Below, in pieces: positions 15,904 to 23,429 of a DNA stretch of 35,324 bases; the first letter of the stretch is position 1; every line of letters starts with the position of its first letter. The stretch covers positions 1 through 35,324 of the IMG/VR virus record IMGVR_UViG_3300042542_000567; one strand, 5' to 3'. The notes beneath the pieces are model-generated. The model made no database searches. It saw only the letters and a list, made by a program, of their open reading frames with translations, and was not told the origin of the DNA. This stretch comes from a virus. The position numbers were made by a program, and so were the translations under genes.

Positions 15904-17409
15904 ATGGCTGATTATGCGATATCTAACGTAGCAAGACGTGTGGTCTACACCAATACTGGTGTCGGGCCATACTCGTTTACGTTTGAAATTCTTGCCAATA
16001 CCGATATCGCTGTATATCGGGGCAGTACATTGCTGACTCTGACCACAGATTACAGCGTAACCATTAATGCTAACGGCACAGGATCAATTACCCTAGTAAC
16101 CGCTGGCACAGGCAATATTACAATTGTTGGCTCAAGAGCAATTCAACGCACTAGCGACTATACGACAGGCGGTGACTTGTTCGCCAGCACCCTTAATACT
16201 GACCTAGACTCCCAGACCATCTACGCACAGCAAGTCGCTGAGACCGCAGAGCGTGGACTCAAGGCTCCAGTAACAGATCCAACAGATATCGCAATGACCT
16301 TACCAGCCAAGGATGGCCGCAAGGGTAAGGTATTAGCGTTTGACTCTACAACCGGCAACCCTGTAGCTGGCCCAGCGCTGGATGCGGTGACTACTGTTAT
16401 CGAGCAGTCGGCCAACATTAATACTGTTGCTACCAATATTGCATCGGTTAATACTGTTGCTGGCAATACATCGAATATCAATACTGTAGCTGGCATTAGC
16501 GGTAACGTCACTACTGTTGCTGGGGTGTCGGCTAGTGTAACCACAGTTGCCGGTATCAGCGCTAACGTAACTACAGTTGCGGGTAATAATGCTAACGTAA
16601 GCACAGTAGCGGGTATCTCTGGCAACGTAACCACAGTCGCTGGTATCTCAGCCAATGTGACTACAGTTGCTGGTATCTCTAGTAATGTGTCAACTGTAGC
16701 CACAAATAATGCAAACGTAACAACTGTAGCTACAAATATTGCTAGTGTGAATACTGCTGCATCGGATATCGCTAAGATTATCGATGTGGCCAATGACTTG
16801 AATGAGGCTGTCTCTGAGATTGATACAGTTGCTAATAATATTGCTAATGTCAATACAGTTGGCAACAACATAGCAAATGTGAATACTGTTGCTGGCATCT
16901 CAGCTAACGTAACAACTGTGGCTGGGATTAGCGCAAACGTTACTGCTGTTGCAGCAGATGCTACTGATATCGGAACAGTTGCAACGAATATAGCAAGCGT
17001 CAATACAACCGCTACCAATATTGCTAACGTCAACACAGTTGCTACGAATATTGCTAACGTCAACGCAGTAGCCGCTGAGATTCCTAACTTGGCTACCAAG
17101 GTCAACAAGACCAGCGATACTGGATCAGCTGTAATCCCATCTGGCACAACTGCTCAGAGGGATGGCTCACCCACTAATGGTTACTTTAGATACAACTCAT
17201 CGGTTAATTCGTTTGAGGGTTATGTCAATGGAGCTTGGGGTGGTGTCGGTGGCGCACAAGCTGGTGGAGTTATCTTTGAGAACTCGCTAACGATTAGTTC
17301 AAACTACACATTGACTACCAGCAAGAATGGATTAAGTGTTGGGCCAATCACAATCAATAGCGGTGTATCTGTAACAGTACCAAGCGGACAAAGGTGGGTA
17401 ATATTATGA
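15904..17409 (+). CDS. Tail fibre with T7-type N-terminus and decapeptide repeats
   Basis: A 501-residue protein. Residues ~1-150 match the T7 tail-fibre anchor domain (YAISNVARRVVYTNTGVGPY, SFTFEILANTDIAVYRGSTL, LNTDLDSQTIYAQQVAETAE), which docks onto the tail. Residues ~169-393 are about twenty decapeptide repeats of the form NIANVNTVAT, broken once by a helical insert (IDVANDLNEAVSEIDTV). The C-terminus has TTAQRDGSPTNGYFRYNSSV and FEGYVNGAWGGVGG and ends SVTVPSGQRWVIL, common in aquatic phage fibres. It is preceded by AGGGA and overlaps the next gene by ATGA. Confidence 0.88.
   Translation: MADYAISNVARRVVYTNTGVGPYSFTFEILANTDIAVYRGSTLLTLTTDYSVTINANGTGSITLVTAGTGNITIVGSRAIQRTSDYTTGGDLFASTLNTDLDSQTIYAQQVAETAERGLKAPVTDPTDIAMTLPAKDGRKGKVLAFDSTTGNPVAGPALDAVTTVIEQSANINTVATNIASVNTVAGNTSNINTVAGISGNVTTVAGVSASVTTVAGISANVTTVAGNNANVSTVAGISGNVTTVAGISANVTTVAGISSNVSTVATNNANVTTVATNIASVNTAASDIAKIIDVANDLNEAVSEIDTVANNIANVNTVGNNIANVNTVAGISANVTTVAGISANVTAVAADATDIGTVATNIASVNTTATNIANVNTVATNIANVNAVAAEIPNLATKVNKTSDTGSAVIPSGTTAQRDGSPTNGYFRYNSSVNSFEGYVNGAWGGVGGAQAGGVIFENSLTISSNYTLTTSKNGLSVGPITINSGVSVTVPSGQRWVIL
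16411..17085 (+). repeat. 30-bp coding repeats of the tail fibre shaft
   Basis: About twenty imperfect 30-base units encode the decapeptide (N/G)-I-(A/S)-(N/S)-V-(N/T)-T-V-A-(T/G/N). Synonymous codons vary between units, so the protein repeat is older than any recent DNA slippage. One non-repeat helical stretch lies around 16765-16830. The repeats likely form a slender fibrous shaft, a common design in marine and freshwater podovirus fibres, and can change length by recombination. Confidence 0.88.
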
Positions 17410-17999
17410 GTATCATTCTTCAAGGAAGTACGAGCGGTTCAGTTACATTACAAGAACCAGCCGTTGCTGGTACTACTGTATTAACCTTACCAGCCGTATC
17501 AGGAACAGTTCTTACAGATACATCACCTAAAGCTGGTAATGTGATTCAGGTGGTAAATGTAACCAAAACCGATGTATTTACAACAACTTCTACATCGTTT
17601 GTAGATGTTACTGGTCTTTCAGCAACAATTACTCCTACATCAGCTTCAAGCAAAATCTTGGTGTGTGTAAGTTTCTGTATGTCTGCTAATAGCGGTGCTG
17701 GTTATCCTTTTTCAAGAATTTTGCGTGATTCAACCGCAATTTATGTTGGTAATACTGCTGGTAGTAGAACTCCAGCGTTAAGCACAGCTACTGCTTATGG
17801 AGCTGACAATGGCTATTTAGTGCCAACTTCCGCACAATTTATAGATTTGCCAGCTACAACTTCTGCCACAACTTATAAAGTTCAAGCGTTACAGAGTGCT
17901 GGAAACACAACAAGAATTGGTGCAACTGGTGATGATACTGATGCTTCTAATAGAATTAGAACTGCATCATCAATCGTCTTAATGGAGATTGCCGCATAA
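17406..17999 (+). CDS. Putative receptor-binding / fibre tip protein 1
   Basis: A 197-residue protein. ATG at 17406 makes an ATGA overlap with the fibre gene and follows AAGGTGG. Its N-terminus (ILQGSTSGSVTLQEPAVAGT, then TVLTLPAVSGTVL) is a short beta adaptor frequent in phage fibre proteins and echoed in the gene at 18263. The rest is a beta-rich domain with TSFVDVTGLSATITP, SSKILVCVSFCMSA and RIRTASSIVLMEIAA, which looks like a trimeric tip domain. Receptor binding is inferred from location after the fibre. Confidence 0.65.
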   Translation: MSIILQGSTSGSVTLQEPAVAGTTVLTLPAVSGTVLTDTSPKAGNVIQVVNVTKTDVFTTTSTSFVDVTGLSATITPTSASSKILVCVSFCMSANSGAGYPFSRILRDSTAIYVGNTAGSRTPALSTATAYGADNGYLVPTSAQFIDLPATTSATTYKVQALQSAGNTTRIGATGDDTDASNRIRTASSIVLMEIAA

Positions 18000-18262
18000 T
18001 GGATGCCATATATAAACTATACCCACAAGTTCTTTACACCAATGGTGATAAAGCCTATGACAAAGACGGCAACGAAGTCGCATACGATAAAGCCGCAGTT
18101 CAGGCTTATGTTGATGCTCATGCTTATATTGCTAAACGAGCATCAGAATACCCCCCGATTGGTGACCAATTAGACGCACTATGGAAGGGCGGTGCAGAAG
18201 CCGAAGCGATGCTTGCTAAAGTCCAAGCTGTGAAACAAAAATTTCCCAAAGGAGTAGCGTAA
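17999..18262 (+). CDS. Tail-fibre-associated small protein (YPPIGDQLDAL motif)
   Basis: An 87-residue protein overlapping the previous gene by one base (TAATG). It opens with YKLYPQVLYTNGDKAYDKDG and contains YPPIGDQLDALWKGG, a motif widespread in small proteins that accompany phage tail fibres and often described as tail-fibre assembly-like. Probably helps fold or attach the upstream tip protein, as small partners do in other phages. It is followed at once by AAGGAG and the second tip-protein gene. Confidence 0.65.
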   Translation: MDAIYKLYPQVLYTNGDKAYDKDGNEVAYDKAAVQAYVDAHAYIAKRASEYPPIGDQLDALWKGGAEAEAMLAKVQAVKQKFPKGVA

Positions 18263-18826
18263 ATGGCGAGCGTCATAACGGCAACAAATAGTTCGGGCTT
18301 AACTACCTCAGCCGATAACTCAGGTGTATTACAGTTAGCATCGGGTACTGGTAACTTAGTTACTGTGCCATCGGTAACAGGCACAGCAATGGTTAGCGGT
18401 AATATGCCAGCGTTTAGAGTTGGTAAAACTGATTCTGCACAAAGCATACCAACTTCAACTTTTACCAAATTAACTTTTAATAGTGAAACATTTGATACAA
18501 ACAATAATTTTGCATCATCTACTTTTACCCCGACTGTAGCTGGCTATTATCAATTTAATGCCAATGCTTTATTTAACACTATTACTTCAGGTCAGGTTGT
18601 AATTATTGCCATATACAAAAATGGTGCGGCATACACTAGAGGTAGTGGTGGTTACTTAAACAATACAAGCGGTGACATTGAATTGACTGCATCGGCTTTA
18701 ATTCAAGCTAACGGCTCAACAGACTACTTTGATGTTTATGTTTTCCAAAATAGCGGTGGGAATAGGGATATTTTTAACTCTGAAGTTTTAACTAGCTTTA
18801 GTGGATGCTTGGTAAGGAACGCATAA
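18263..18826 (+). CDS. C1q/TNF-like receptor-binding protein
   Basis: A 187-residue protein with AAGGAG at ideal spacing. The N-terminal ~45 residues are an adaptor similar to that at 17406 (GNLVTVPSVTGTAMVSG). From about residue 50 the sequence follows the C1q-like jelly-roll: PAFRVGKTDSAQSIP, FTKLTFNSETFDTNNNF, FTPTVAGYYQFNANALF, IYKNGAAYTRG and a Phe-rich end. This fold forms trimers that bind cell-surface ligands and occurs in phage tips. One-base overlap with the next small gene. Confidence 0.75.
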   Translation: MASVITATNSSGLTTSADNSGVLQLASGTGNLVTVPSVTGTAMVSGNMPAFRVGKTDSAQSIPTSTFTKLTFNSETFDTNNNFASSTFTPTVAGYYQFNANALFNTITSGQVVIIAIYKNGAAYTRGSGGYLNNTSGDIELTASALIQANGSTDYFDVYVFQNSGGNRDIFNSEVLTSFSGCLVRNA

Positions 18827-18978
18827 TGTACGAAAAATTAATACAAATTTACCCTGAATTATCAGATTTTGATTTTTCTAAGGGCATTATTACGCTTCAA
18901 GATGATGGACAAGGTGCGTACATTGCTAAGTGGGAACACCCAACCTTGCCAAGACCAACAGATGAGGAGTTAGCATAA
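18826..18978 (+). CDS. XkdW-like small tail protein
   Basis: A 50-residue protein beginning in TAATG with the C1q-like gene and ending directly before the endonuclease GTG. It reads MYEKLIQIYPELSDFDF, then IITLQDDGQGAYIAKWEHP and ends PRPTDEELA. The segment L-x-D-D-G-x-G-x-Y-I-x-K-W followed by LP.PT..EL resembles XkdW-type small proteins found with tail or fibre genes. It is the small partner of the C1q-like protein in the repeated large-plus-small gene layout of this region. Confidence 0.6.
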   Translation: MYEKLIQIYPELSDFDFSKGIITLQDDGQGAYIAKWEHPTLPRPTDEELA

Positions 18979-19638
18979 GTGCAAGCCCAAGTTTATTTAG
19001 TTTCTAACAAACTGAATGGCAAGCAATATGTCGGGCAGACTATCAATCCGCATTTGCCGATTGGTCATGGTCGCATTATGAAAAGTGCGTATAAGTTACA
19101 TGGTAAAGATAATTTTGACTACGAACCACTTTGTACGAGCATTGAAAATAGAGCCACGCTAAACGCAATAGAACGCTTTTGGATAGCCGTATTAAATACA
19201 GTAGTACCCAATGGCTATAACATCGAATTGGGTGGTTCTGAAGGCTCTACATGGACTGAAGAACGCAGACGCAAGCACAGCCTAGCATTGACTGGAAGAA
19301 TCCATCGCAGACCGCTTGGGAGCAAGTCAGGCATGAAAGGTAAGGCTTACCCTGAAGAAGGCAAAAGAAAGCTATCAGAAGCCCTTAAAGGCAGAGTTAG
19401 CCCTAATTGGGGTCGCACAGCATCCGAAGAAACCAAAGCCAAAATGACTGCAAGTCAAAAAGCATATTGGGCAAAAGTTGAAAGTCCTAATAAAGGTCGC
19501 AAACACAGCGAAGAAACCAAAGCTAAGATGCGAGCATCAAGAGCAAAAAGAATTTATTCAGACGAGGATAAAATGAAAATTAGTCAAGCCATTAAAGTAT
19601 GGCATCAACAGCGTAAGGAGCAATCATGCCACCAGTAA
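18979..19638 (+). CDS. GIY-YIG homing-type endonuclease with NUMOD repeats
   Basis: A 219-residue protein starting at GTG directly after the previous stop. The N-terminal ~90 residues are a GIY-YIG nuclease: VYLV (Tyr6), QYVGQT (Tyr17, Gly19), GHGRIMKSAYKLHGKDNF with Arg32, IERFWI with Glu65 and GYN (Asn81). The C-terminal half carries NUMOD3-like DNA-binding units (GRTASEETKAKM, GRKHSEETKAKM) and a basic tail. It resembles free-standing phage homing endonucleases of the I-TevI class, which cut related genomes and spread by repair. It lies inside the fibre region and its end overlaps the next gene by 13 bases. Confidence 0.9.
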   Translation: MQAQVYLVSNKLNGKQYVGQTINPHLPIGHGRIMKSAYKLHGKDNFDYEPLCTSIENRATLNAIERFWIAVLNTVVPNGYNIELGGSEGSTWTEERRRKHSLALTGRIHRRPLGSKSGMKGKAYPEEGKRKLSEALKGRVSPNWGRTASEETKAKMTASQKAYWAKVESPNKGRKHSEETKAKMRASRAKRIYSDEDKMKISQAIKVWHQQRKEQSCHQ

Positions 19639-20735
19639 CCATTGACGGCACAAGCGGTATCACGACACCGATGTATGGCGGTGCTATAACGGCTAATGCT
19701 GTTACTCCTGTAATAGGAATGAAGAACAAAATAATAAATGGCGCATGCGTAATTGACCAGCGTAATGCTGGTGCTAGTGTTGGCACACCAAATGGATATA
19801 CATTAGATAGATGGCAAGTGCTTCAAAGTGTTACTGGAAAAATTAGCACTCAACAAAATCAAGGTTCAGTAACACCGCCAGCGGGGTTTGCTAATTATCT
19901 TGGTATTACTTCTCTTTCTGCATATTCAGTTTTATCAAGCGATTATTATTTACTTCTTCAAAACATTGAGGGATTTAATGTTGCAGACCTTGATTGGGGA
20001 ACTGCTAACGCTAAAACTATTACGATGTCGTTTTGGGTTCGTTCAAGTTTGACTGGAACTTTTGGCGGTGCTTTAACTAACCAATCTAATAGGTCGTATC
20101 CATTTACCTACACAATTTCTGCTTCAAATACTTGGGAATACAAAACTATCACTATTTCTGGTGATACTACAGGCACATGGAACAAAACCAACTCCACAGG
20201 CTTGCAAGTAATATTAGGATTGGGGGCTGGTGCAACATATAGTGGAACGGCTGGTGCATGGTCTGGTTCGTATGTATTTTCAGCCACAGGAGCAACATCC
20301 GTAGTCGGCACAAACGGAGCAACTTTCTACATCACAGGAGTTCAGCTAGAGGTAGGCTCTACAGCTACTAGCTTTGATTACAGACCTTTCGGAACTGAGT
20401 TACAGCTTTGCCAAAGATATTATGAGCAAGTTACTTATGACTTAGGCGGTGCAATAGTTACTGGTCAAGCAATCGGTACGGATAGGGCATTGGCAAATTT
20501 AGGATGGACAGTTATTAAAAGAAGTTCGCCATCTGTATCAATTACGGGAACTGTTCAAGTTTGGAATTCTACTGCTGGTGCGTATACATCAAATAGCGTT
20601 AGCTTTACAGATGCATCAGTAAATAATGTGCGTATAGATTGTCAAAGCGTAAATACTTCACCTTTAGTTGCTGGTAATGCGGCAATGATTTATCCAAACA
20701 CCGATGTAATTTTAAAAGCATCTGCGGAGCTATAA
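19626..20735 (+). CDS. Putative receptor-binding tail protein 3 (carbohydrate-binding type)
   Basis: A 369-residue protein; ATG at 19626 sits inside the end of the endonuclease gene with AAGGAG just upstream. The pattern MKNKIINGACVIDQRNAGAS, then YTLDRWQV, TITMSFWVRSSLTGTFGGAL and YITGVQLEVGSTATSFDYRP followed by LQLCQRYYE is characteristic of many phage and prophage tail proteins with a jelly-roll carbohydrate-binding middle. It is the likely host-specificity determinant downstream of the fibre. The N-terminal VTIDGTSGITTP is a short adaptor. Confidence 0.75.
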   Translation: MPPVTIDGTSGITTPMYGGAITANAVTPVIGMKNKIINGACVIDQRNAGASVGTPNGYTLDRWQVLQSVTGKISTQQNQGSVTPPAGFANYLGITSLSAYSVLSSDYYLLLQNIEGFNVADLDWGTANAKTITMSFWVRSSLTGTFGGALTNQSNRSYPFTYTISASNTWEYKTITISGDTTGTWNKTNSTGLQVILGLGAGATYSGTAGAWSGSYVFSATGATSVVGTNGATFYITGVQLEVGSTATSFDYRPFGTELQLCQRYYEQVTYDLGGAIVTGQAIGTDRALANLGWTVIKRSSPSVSITGTVQVWNSTAGAYTSNSVSFTDASVNNVRIDCQSVNTSPLVAGNAAMIYPNTDVILKASAEL

Positions 20736-20942
20736 ATGTACAAACTAATTATTTCTGTTGGGCAAACAATTCCAAAAACAGTTGAGCGTTTATCGGATAA
20801 TTTATTTATCCCATTCGACCCAGCCAACACCGACTACCAAACCTTTAAAAAAGAAGTCTTAGCTGGTGCAGAACTTCTCGATGCCGATGGGAATGTGATG
20901 ACACAAGAACAGGCTAATCAATTTGTTGGGGGCCTAGCATGA
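20736..20942 (+). CDS. Tail-fibre-associated small protein
   Basis: A 68-residue protein preceded by GGAG, starting right after the previous stop. The central FIPFDPANTDYQTFKKEVLA and LLDADGNVMT fit small proteins that follow phage fibre genes (a PFDPANTDYQxF segment is recurrent). It is the third small partner after a tip protein in this region. Likely a fibre assembly or attachment factor by association. It ends in ATGA shared with the next small gene. Confidence 0.6.
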   Translation: MYKLIISVGQTIPKTVERLSDNLFIPFDPANTDYQTFKKEVLAGAELLDADGNVMTQEQANQFVGGLA

Positions 20943-21088
20943 ACTTTATCTTTACATGGATCCTAGACCGCTTTGGCTTTGTTCCCAGGGCAACACTTGA
21001 GTTCCCCATTGAGAAACCAGTTACTGTTAAGCCAGCTCGCAAGGCTGCCAAGAAAGTAGTACGCAAAACAGTACGAAAGAAAGCGTGA
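20939..21088 (+). CDS. Small basic-tailed protein before the lysis genes
   Basis: A 49-residue protein with ATGA overlap at both ends (GTGA at its 3' end if the next gene starts at 21085). The N-terminus MNFIFTWILDRFGFVP is hydrophobic and amphipathic, and the last 20 residues are a Lys/Arg/Ala/Val tail. Similar short proteins occur in aquatic podoviruses before the lysis cassette. A hydrophobic head plus cationic tail could associate with membrane or DNA; no function is known to me. Confidence 0.65.
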   Translation: MNFIFTWILDRFGFVPRATLEFPIEKPVTVKPARKAAKKVVRKTVRKKA

Positions 21089-21093
21089 TTACT

Positions 21094-21279
21094 ATGACAC
21101 AGCTTACTGATAAAGAGATTGAAGATATCGTTGAGAAGGTGACTGAGCGTGTCATTGAGAAGGTCTATACCAATATCGGTAAGTCTGTGGTCACCAAGTT
21201 CTTTTGGATTATTGGAGTCGGAGCTGTAGGTTTAGTTACATTCCTAGCTGGGATGGGCCATATCAAGATCGGCAACTAA
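21094..21279 (+). CDS. Single-TM small membrane protein in the lysis region
   Basis: A 61-residue protein. Residues 1-33 form a charged helix (LTDKEIEDIVEKVTERVIEK). Residues ~36-56 are a membrane segment (FFWIIGVGAVGLVTFLAGMG). A GTG at 21085, overlapping the previous stop as GTGA, would add three residues and is an equally possible start. Located before the 3-TM holin and lysozyme, it may be a holin partner or antiholin-like protein, but only topology supports that. Confidence 0.6.
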   Translation: MTQLTDKEIEDIVEKVTERVIEKVYTNIGKSVVTKFFWIIGVGAVGLVTFLAGMGHIKIGN

Positions 21280-21280
21280 T

Positions 21281-21727
21281 GTGGCAGATCAGTTCGGGTT
21301 TCTTGATGGCGCAAAGGGCATCAGCAGTTCTCTAAACGCTAGTCGTGAGGTCAGCAAAGAGCTGTCCAAGAGCATTGCAGATACACAGAAAGAGGCATCC
21401 GATGTAGCCCAGCAACGCAACCTTGACAGGCGCAGAGAACTGCGTGAGAACGAAGTCCGCAAGGAGCTGTTCTTAAAGCGTGTGCTAATTGTCTGGGAGC
21501 ATGAAGAGCAAGTACGCAGAGAAGAGGCAAGACTGCGAGAAGAGTTCTTAAAGAAGTATGGCAAGCGGTGGGCAGAGGTTGAGGCTCTGAAAGCAAAGCT
21601 AGAGAAACAAGAGAGGGAGCTGAAGAAAGCCTTTGATTCTGACCTAGCCAAAGCCAAGTGGGCGCAGTTCTGGTGTTTCGCAGTCGCTGCATGGATAGCT
21701 TATTTTTTAGTATGGGGAAATAAATAA
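21281..21727 (+). CDS. Tail-anchored coiled-coil protein in the lysis region
   Basis: A 148-residue protein starting at GTG 21281; the overlapping ATG at 21279 is in another frame that stops quickly. A long charged coiled coil fills about residues 15-125 (RRRELRENEVRKELFLKRVL; EALKAKLEKQERELKKAF). A single C-terminal membrane helix (WAQFWCFAVAAWIAYFLVW) and a short tail follow. The topology is opposite to a lambda Rz-type inner spanin, which is anchored at its N-terminus. Proteins of this layout recur in aquatic podoviruses; function unknown. One-base overlap with the holin candidate. Confidence 0.65.
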   Translation: MADQFGFLDGAKGISSSLNASREVSKELSKSIADTQKEASDVAQQRNLDRRRELRENEVRKELFLKRVLIVWEHEEQVRREEARLREEFLKKYGKRWAEVEALKAKLEKQERELKKAFDSDLAKAKWAQFWCFAVAAWIAYFLVWGNK

Positions 21728-22209
21728 TGTTTACTTTGTTAACAACTCTTGTTTCATTCTTAGCCGGTGGCTTACCAAAGCTGCTAGATTTTTTCCAAGA
21801 TAAATCAGACAAAGCGCATGAGATGGATCTCGCTAGACTCCAGATCGAGCGTGAGCTGGAGATGCGTAAGGCTGGCCTCGCATCCCAAGAGCGCATTGAA
21901 GAGATCCGCACAGACCAGATAGCCATGACCACAGCAGTACAAGAGCGTGAGTCGCTCTATGCCCACGACATAGCGATTGGCCAAGGCGCATCTACATGGG
22001 TCATCAATGCTCGTGCAATGGTGCGCCCAGCGATTACCTATGGAATGTTTGTCCTCTTTGCTTTTGTAGAAATATTTGGTTTCGTCTACGCTTGGAAGAC
22101 AGGAGTTGACTTCAGCATTGCTCTTGATGTCCTATGGGATAACGAGACTCAAATCATTTGGAGTTCTGTAGTCGCTTTCTGGTTCGGTACACAAGCATTT
22201 AAAAAATGA
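21727..22209 (+). CDS. Putative 3-TM holin (GTA holin-like)
   Basis: A 160-residue protein. There is an N-terminal hydrophobic segment (FTLLTTLVSFLAGGLPKLL), a charged helix (residues ~25-80), then INARAMVRPAITYGMFVLFA leading into a membrane segment, and a last one ending VVAFWFGTQAFKK. The ARA.VRP.ITY motif and final FWFG..A.KK are hallmarks of the 3-TM holin family described from gene transfer agents and many phages. It would permeabilise the inner membrane so the downstream lysozyme can reach the cell wall. The overlap with lysozyme is ATGA. Confidence 0.75.
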   Translation: MFTLLTTLVSFLAGGLPKLLDFFQDKSDKAHEMDLARLQIERELEMRKAGLASQERIEEIRTDQIAMTTAVQERESLYAHDIAIGQGASTWVINARAMVRPAITYGMFVLFAFVEIFGFVYAWKTGVDFSIALDVLWDNETQIIWSSVVAFWFGTQAFKK

Positions 22210-22688
22210 TTGACCCAAAAGTTATTAAAATGATTATTCACCACGAGGGTTGCAAAACGCAACCTTATCGCTGTCCAGCATTATTGTGGACAGTTGGTGT
22301 CGGCAGAGTAATTGATCCTAATCACATAAAGGTGAAACTTGAAGACCGCAAGAACCTACCAATCCCAGAGGGGTGGAACAGAACCCTCAGCATGGATGAA
22401 GTTAACAAGTTGCTTGAAGAAGATTTACAGAGATTTGAAAGCGGGGTACGCAGACTATGTCCTGATGGCCTTACTCCTGGGAGGTTTGGCGCACTCGTCA
22501 GCTTTGCGTTTAATGTTGGGCTAGGCAATCTCCAGCGATCTAGCCTCAGAATGAAACACAATCGTGGAGACTTTGAGGGAGCCGCTGAAGCCTTTCTCGA
22601 TTGGACAAAGGCTGGCGGCAAGGTTCTCAAAGGTTTGGTGTCAAGGCGCAATGATGAGCGAGCGCTCTACCTAAGCAACACCATCTAA
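22206..22688 (+). CDS. GH24 lysozyme (endolysin) with E-C-T catalytic site
   Basis: A 160-residue phage lysozyme. HHEGCKTQPYRCPALLWTVG holds the GH24 pattern E-8-(D/C)-5-T: Glu14, Cys23 (in place of T4 lysozyme Asp20) and Thr29. ALVSFAFNVG and the terminal GLVSRRNDERALYL are further family signatures. It cleaves peptidoglycan between N-acetylmuramic acid and N-acetylglucosamine. No signal or SAR segment is present at the N-terminus, so export would need the holin upstream. The 3' end overlaps the convergent ERF gene by 18 bases. Confidence 0.93.
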   Translation: MIDPKVIKMIIHHEGCKTQPYRCPALLWTVGVGRVIDPNHIKVKLEDRKNLPIPEGWNRTLSMDEVNKLLEEDLQRFESGVRRLCPDGLTPGRFGALVSFAFNVGLGNLQRSSLRMKHNRGDFEGAAEAFLDWTKAGGKVLKGLVSRRNDERALYLSNTI

Positions 22689-23429
22689 TACTTTCTTACG
22701 ATTCTGCTTTGCGCTGGTCATTATGACCATCTGAATGGGCGAGAGCATCTCGATGGTGTCCTTATTCAGCGTGTTGAACTCAAGCAGTTTCTTTTGTTTA
22801 TCAGCTAGAGCCAGCTTGGAGTTGGCTACCTTGTCCGCAACTGTGTTGTATTGGCTAATAAACTCTTCAATGTTTTTACAGTTGACGGCATCCTTGCCTG
22901 GGATCTGTAGCCTAACTGACCCCGGAGTCGGAAGTGTTGTTTTTTCGCCACTATCAGGGATGTCCTCTTTAATCGAGTTCAGATCAACTTTCTTTGCTGG
23001 CATAGCTGTAGGTACTGGCGGTACTTTAGGAATCGAATCTAGGGGGTTTCTAGCGGTTCTAGAGGCAGCGTTGCCATCGTCATCCTCTGGCGCTATCCCA
23101 CAAGCAGCCATGAGGCTGTATCTGCGAGCATAGGTCAGAGCGGATCCGTACCCTTGGGGGTCTTGCTTGCTGGCTGGAACGTGCAGAACTCCACAGGACA
23201 GAGATTCGCCAGACTCATGCAGTAGCAATGTTTCTACATTGACTCCTGTATCGGACTCGTGACACTTCTGCACTAGGGCAATGCCATTATTGTTAAGGCC
23301 ATCAATGACAGCCTCAACTACAGTTGCTAGATCAGCATACTTGGAAGTGAAGTATGGATTATTTGATGTCTTCAGAGCTGGGCCAAATTCTTTCTGTGCC
23401 TTGACCAGAGCGGTTGCAATTAATTTCAT
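22671..23429 (-). CDS. ERF-family single-strand annealing protein
   Basis: A 252-residue protein. The N-terminal half matches ERF recombinases (P22 Erf type): IATALVKAQKEFGPALKTSN, NPYFTSKYADLATVVEAV and GYGSALTYARRYSLMAACGI followed by an acidic EDDDGNA. The C-terminal ~90 residues are a charged helical tail. ERF proteins anneal complementary single strands for recombination and genome circularisation. It is encoded just after the YqaJ-type exonuclease (ATGA overlap), the classic exonuclease-annealase pair. It ends convergently with the lysozyme gene. Confidence 0.9.
   Translation of the reverse strand: MKLIATALVKAQKEFGPALKTSNNPYFTSKYADLATVVEAVIDGLNNNGIALVQKCHESDTGVNVETLLLHESGESLSCGVLHVPASKQDPQGYGSALTYARRYSLMAACGIAPEDDDGNAASRTARNPLDSIPKVPPVPTAMPAKKVDLNSIKEDIPDSGEKTTLPTPGSVRLQIPGKDAVNCKNIEEFISQYNTVADKVANSKLALADKQKKLLEFNTLNKDTIEMLSPIQMVIMTSAKQNRKKVLDGVA

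Noticed and set aside
16221-17147. Long antisense frame (308 codons) opposite the tail-fibre repeats
   Set aside because: It mirrors the 30-base repeats and gives a monotonous Val/Leu/Ala/Thr sequence with no ribosome-binding site; it is a by-product of repeat codon usage.
22671-22688. Terminator between lysozyme and ERF genes
   Set aside because: The genes overlap by 18 bases and no GC stem with T-run is present there.
22735-23133. Plus-strand 132-codon frame in the ERF gene
   Set aside because: Opposite a clear ERF gene; Ser-rich composition typical of a shadow frame.
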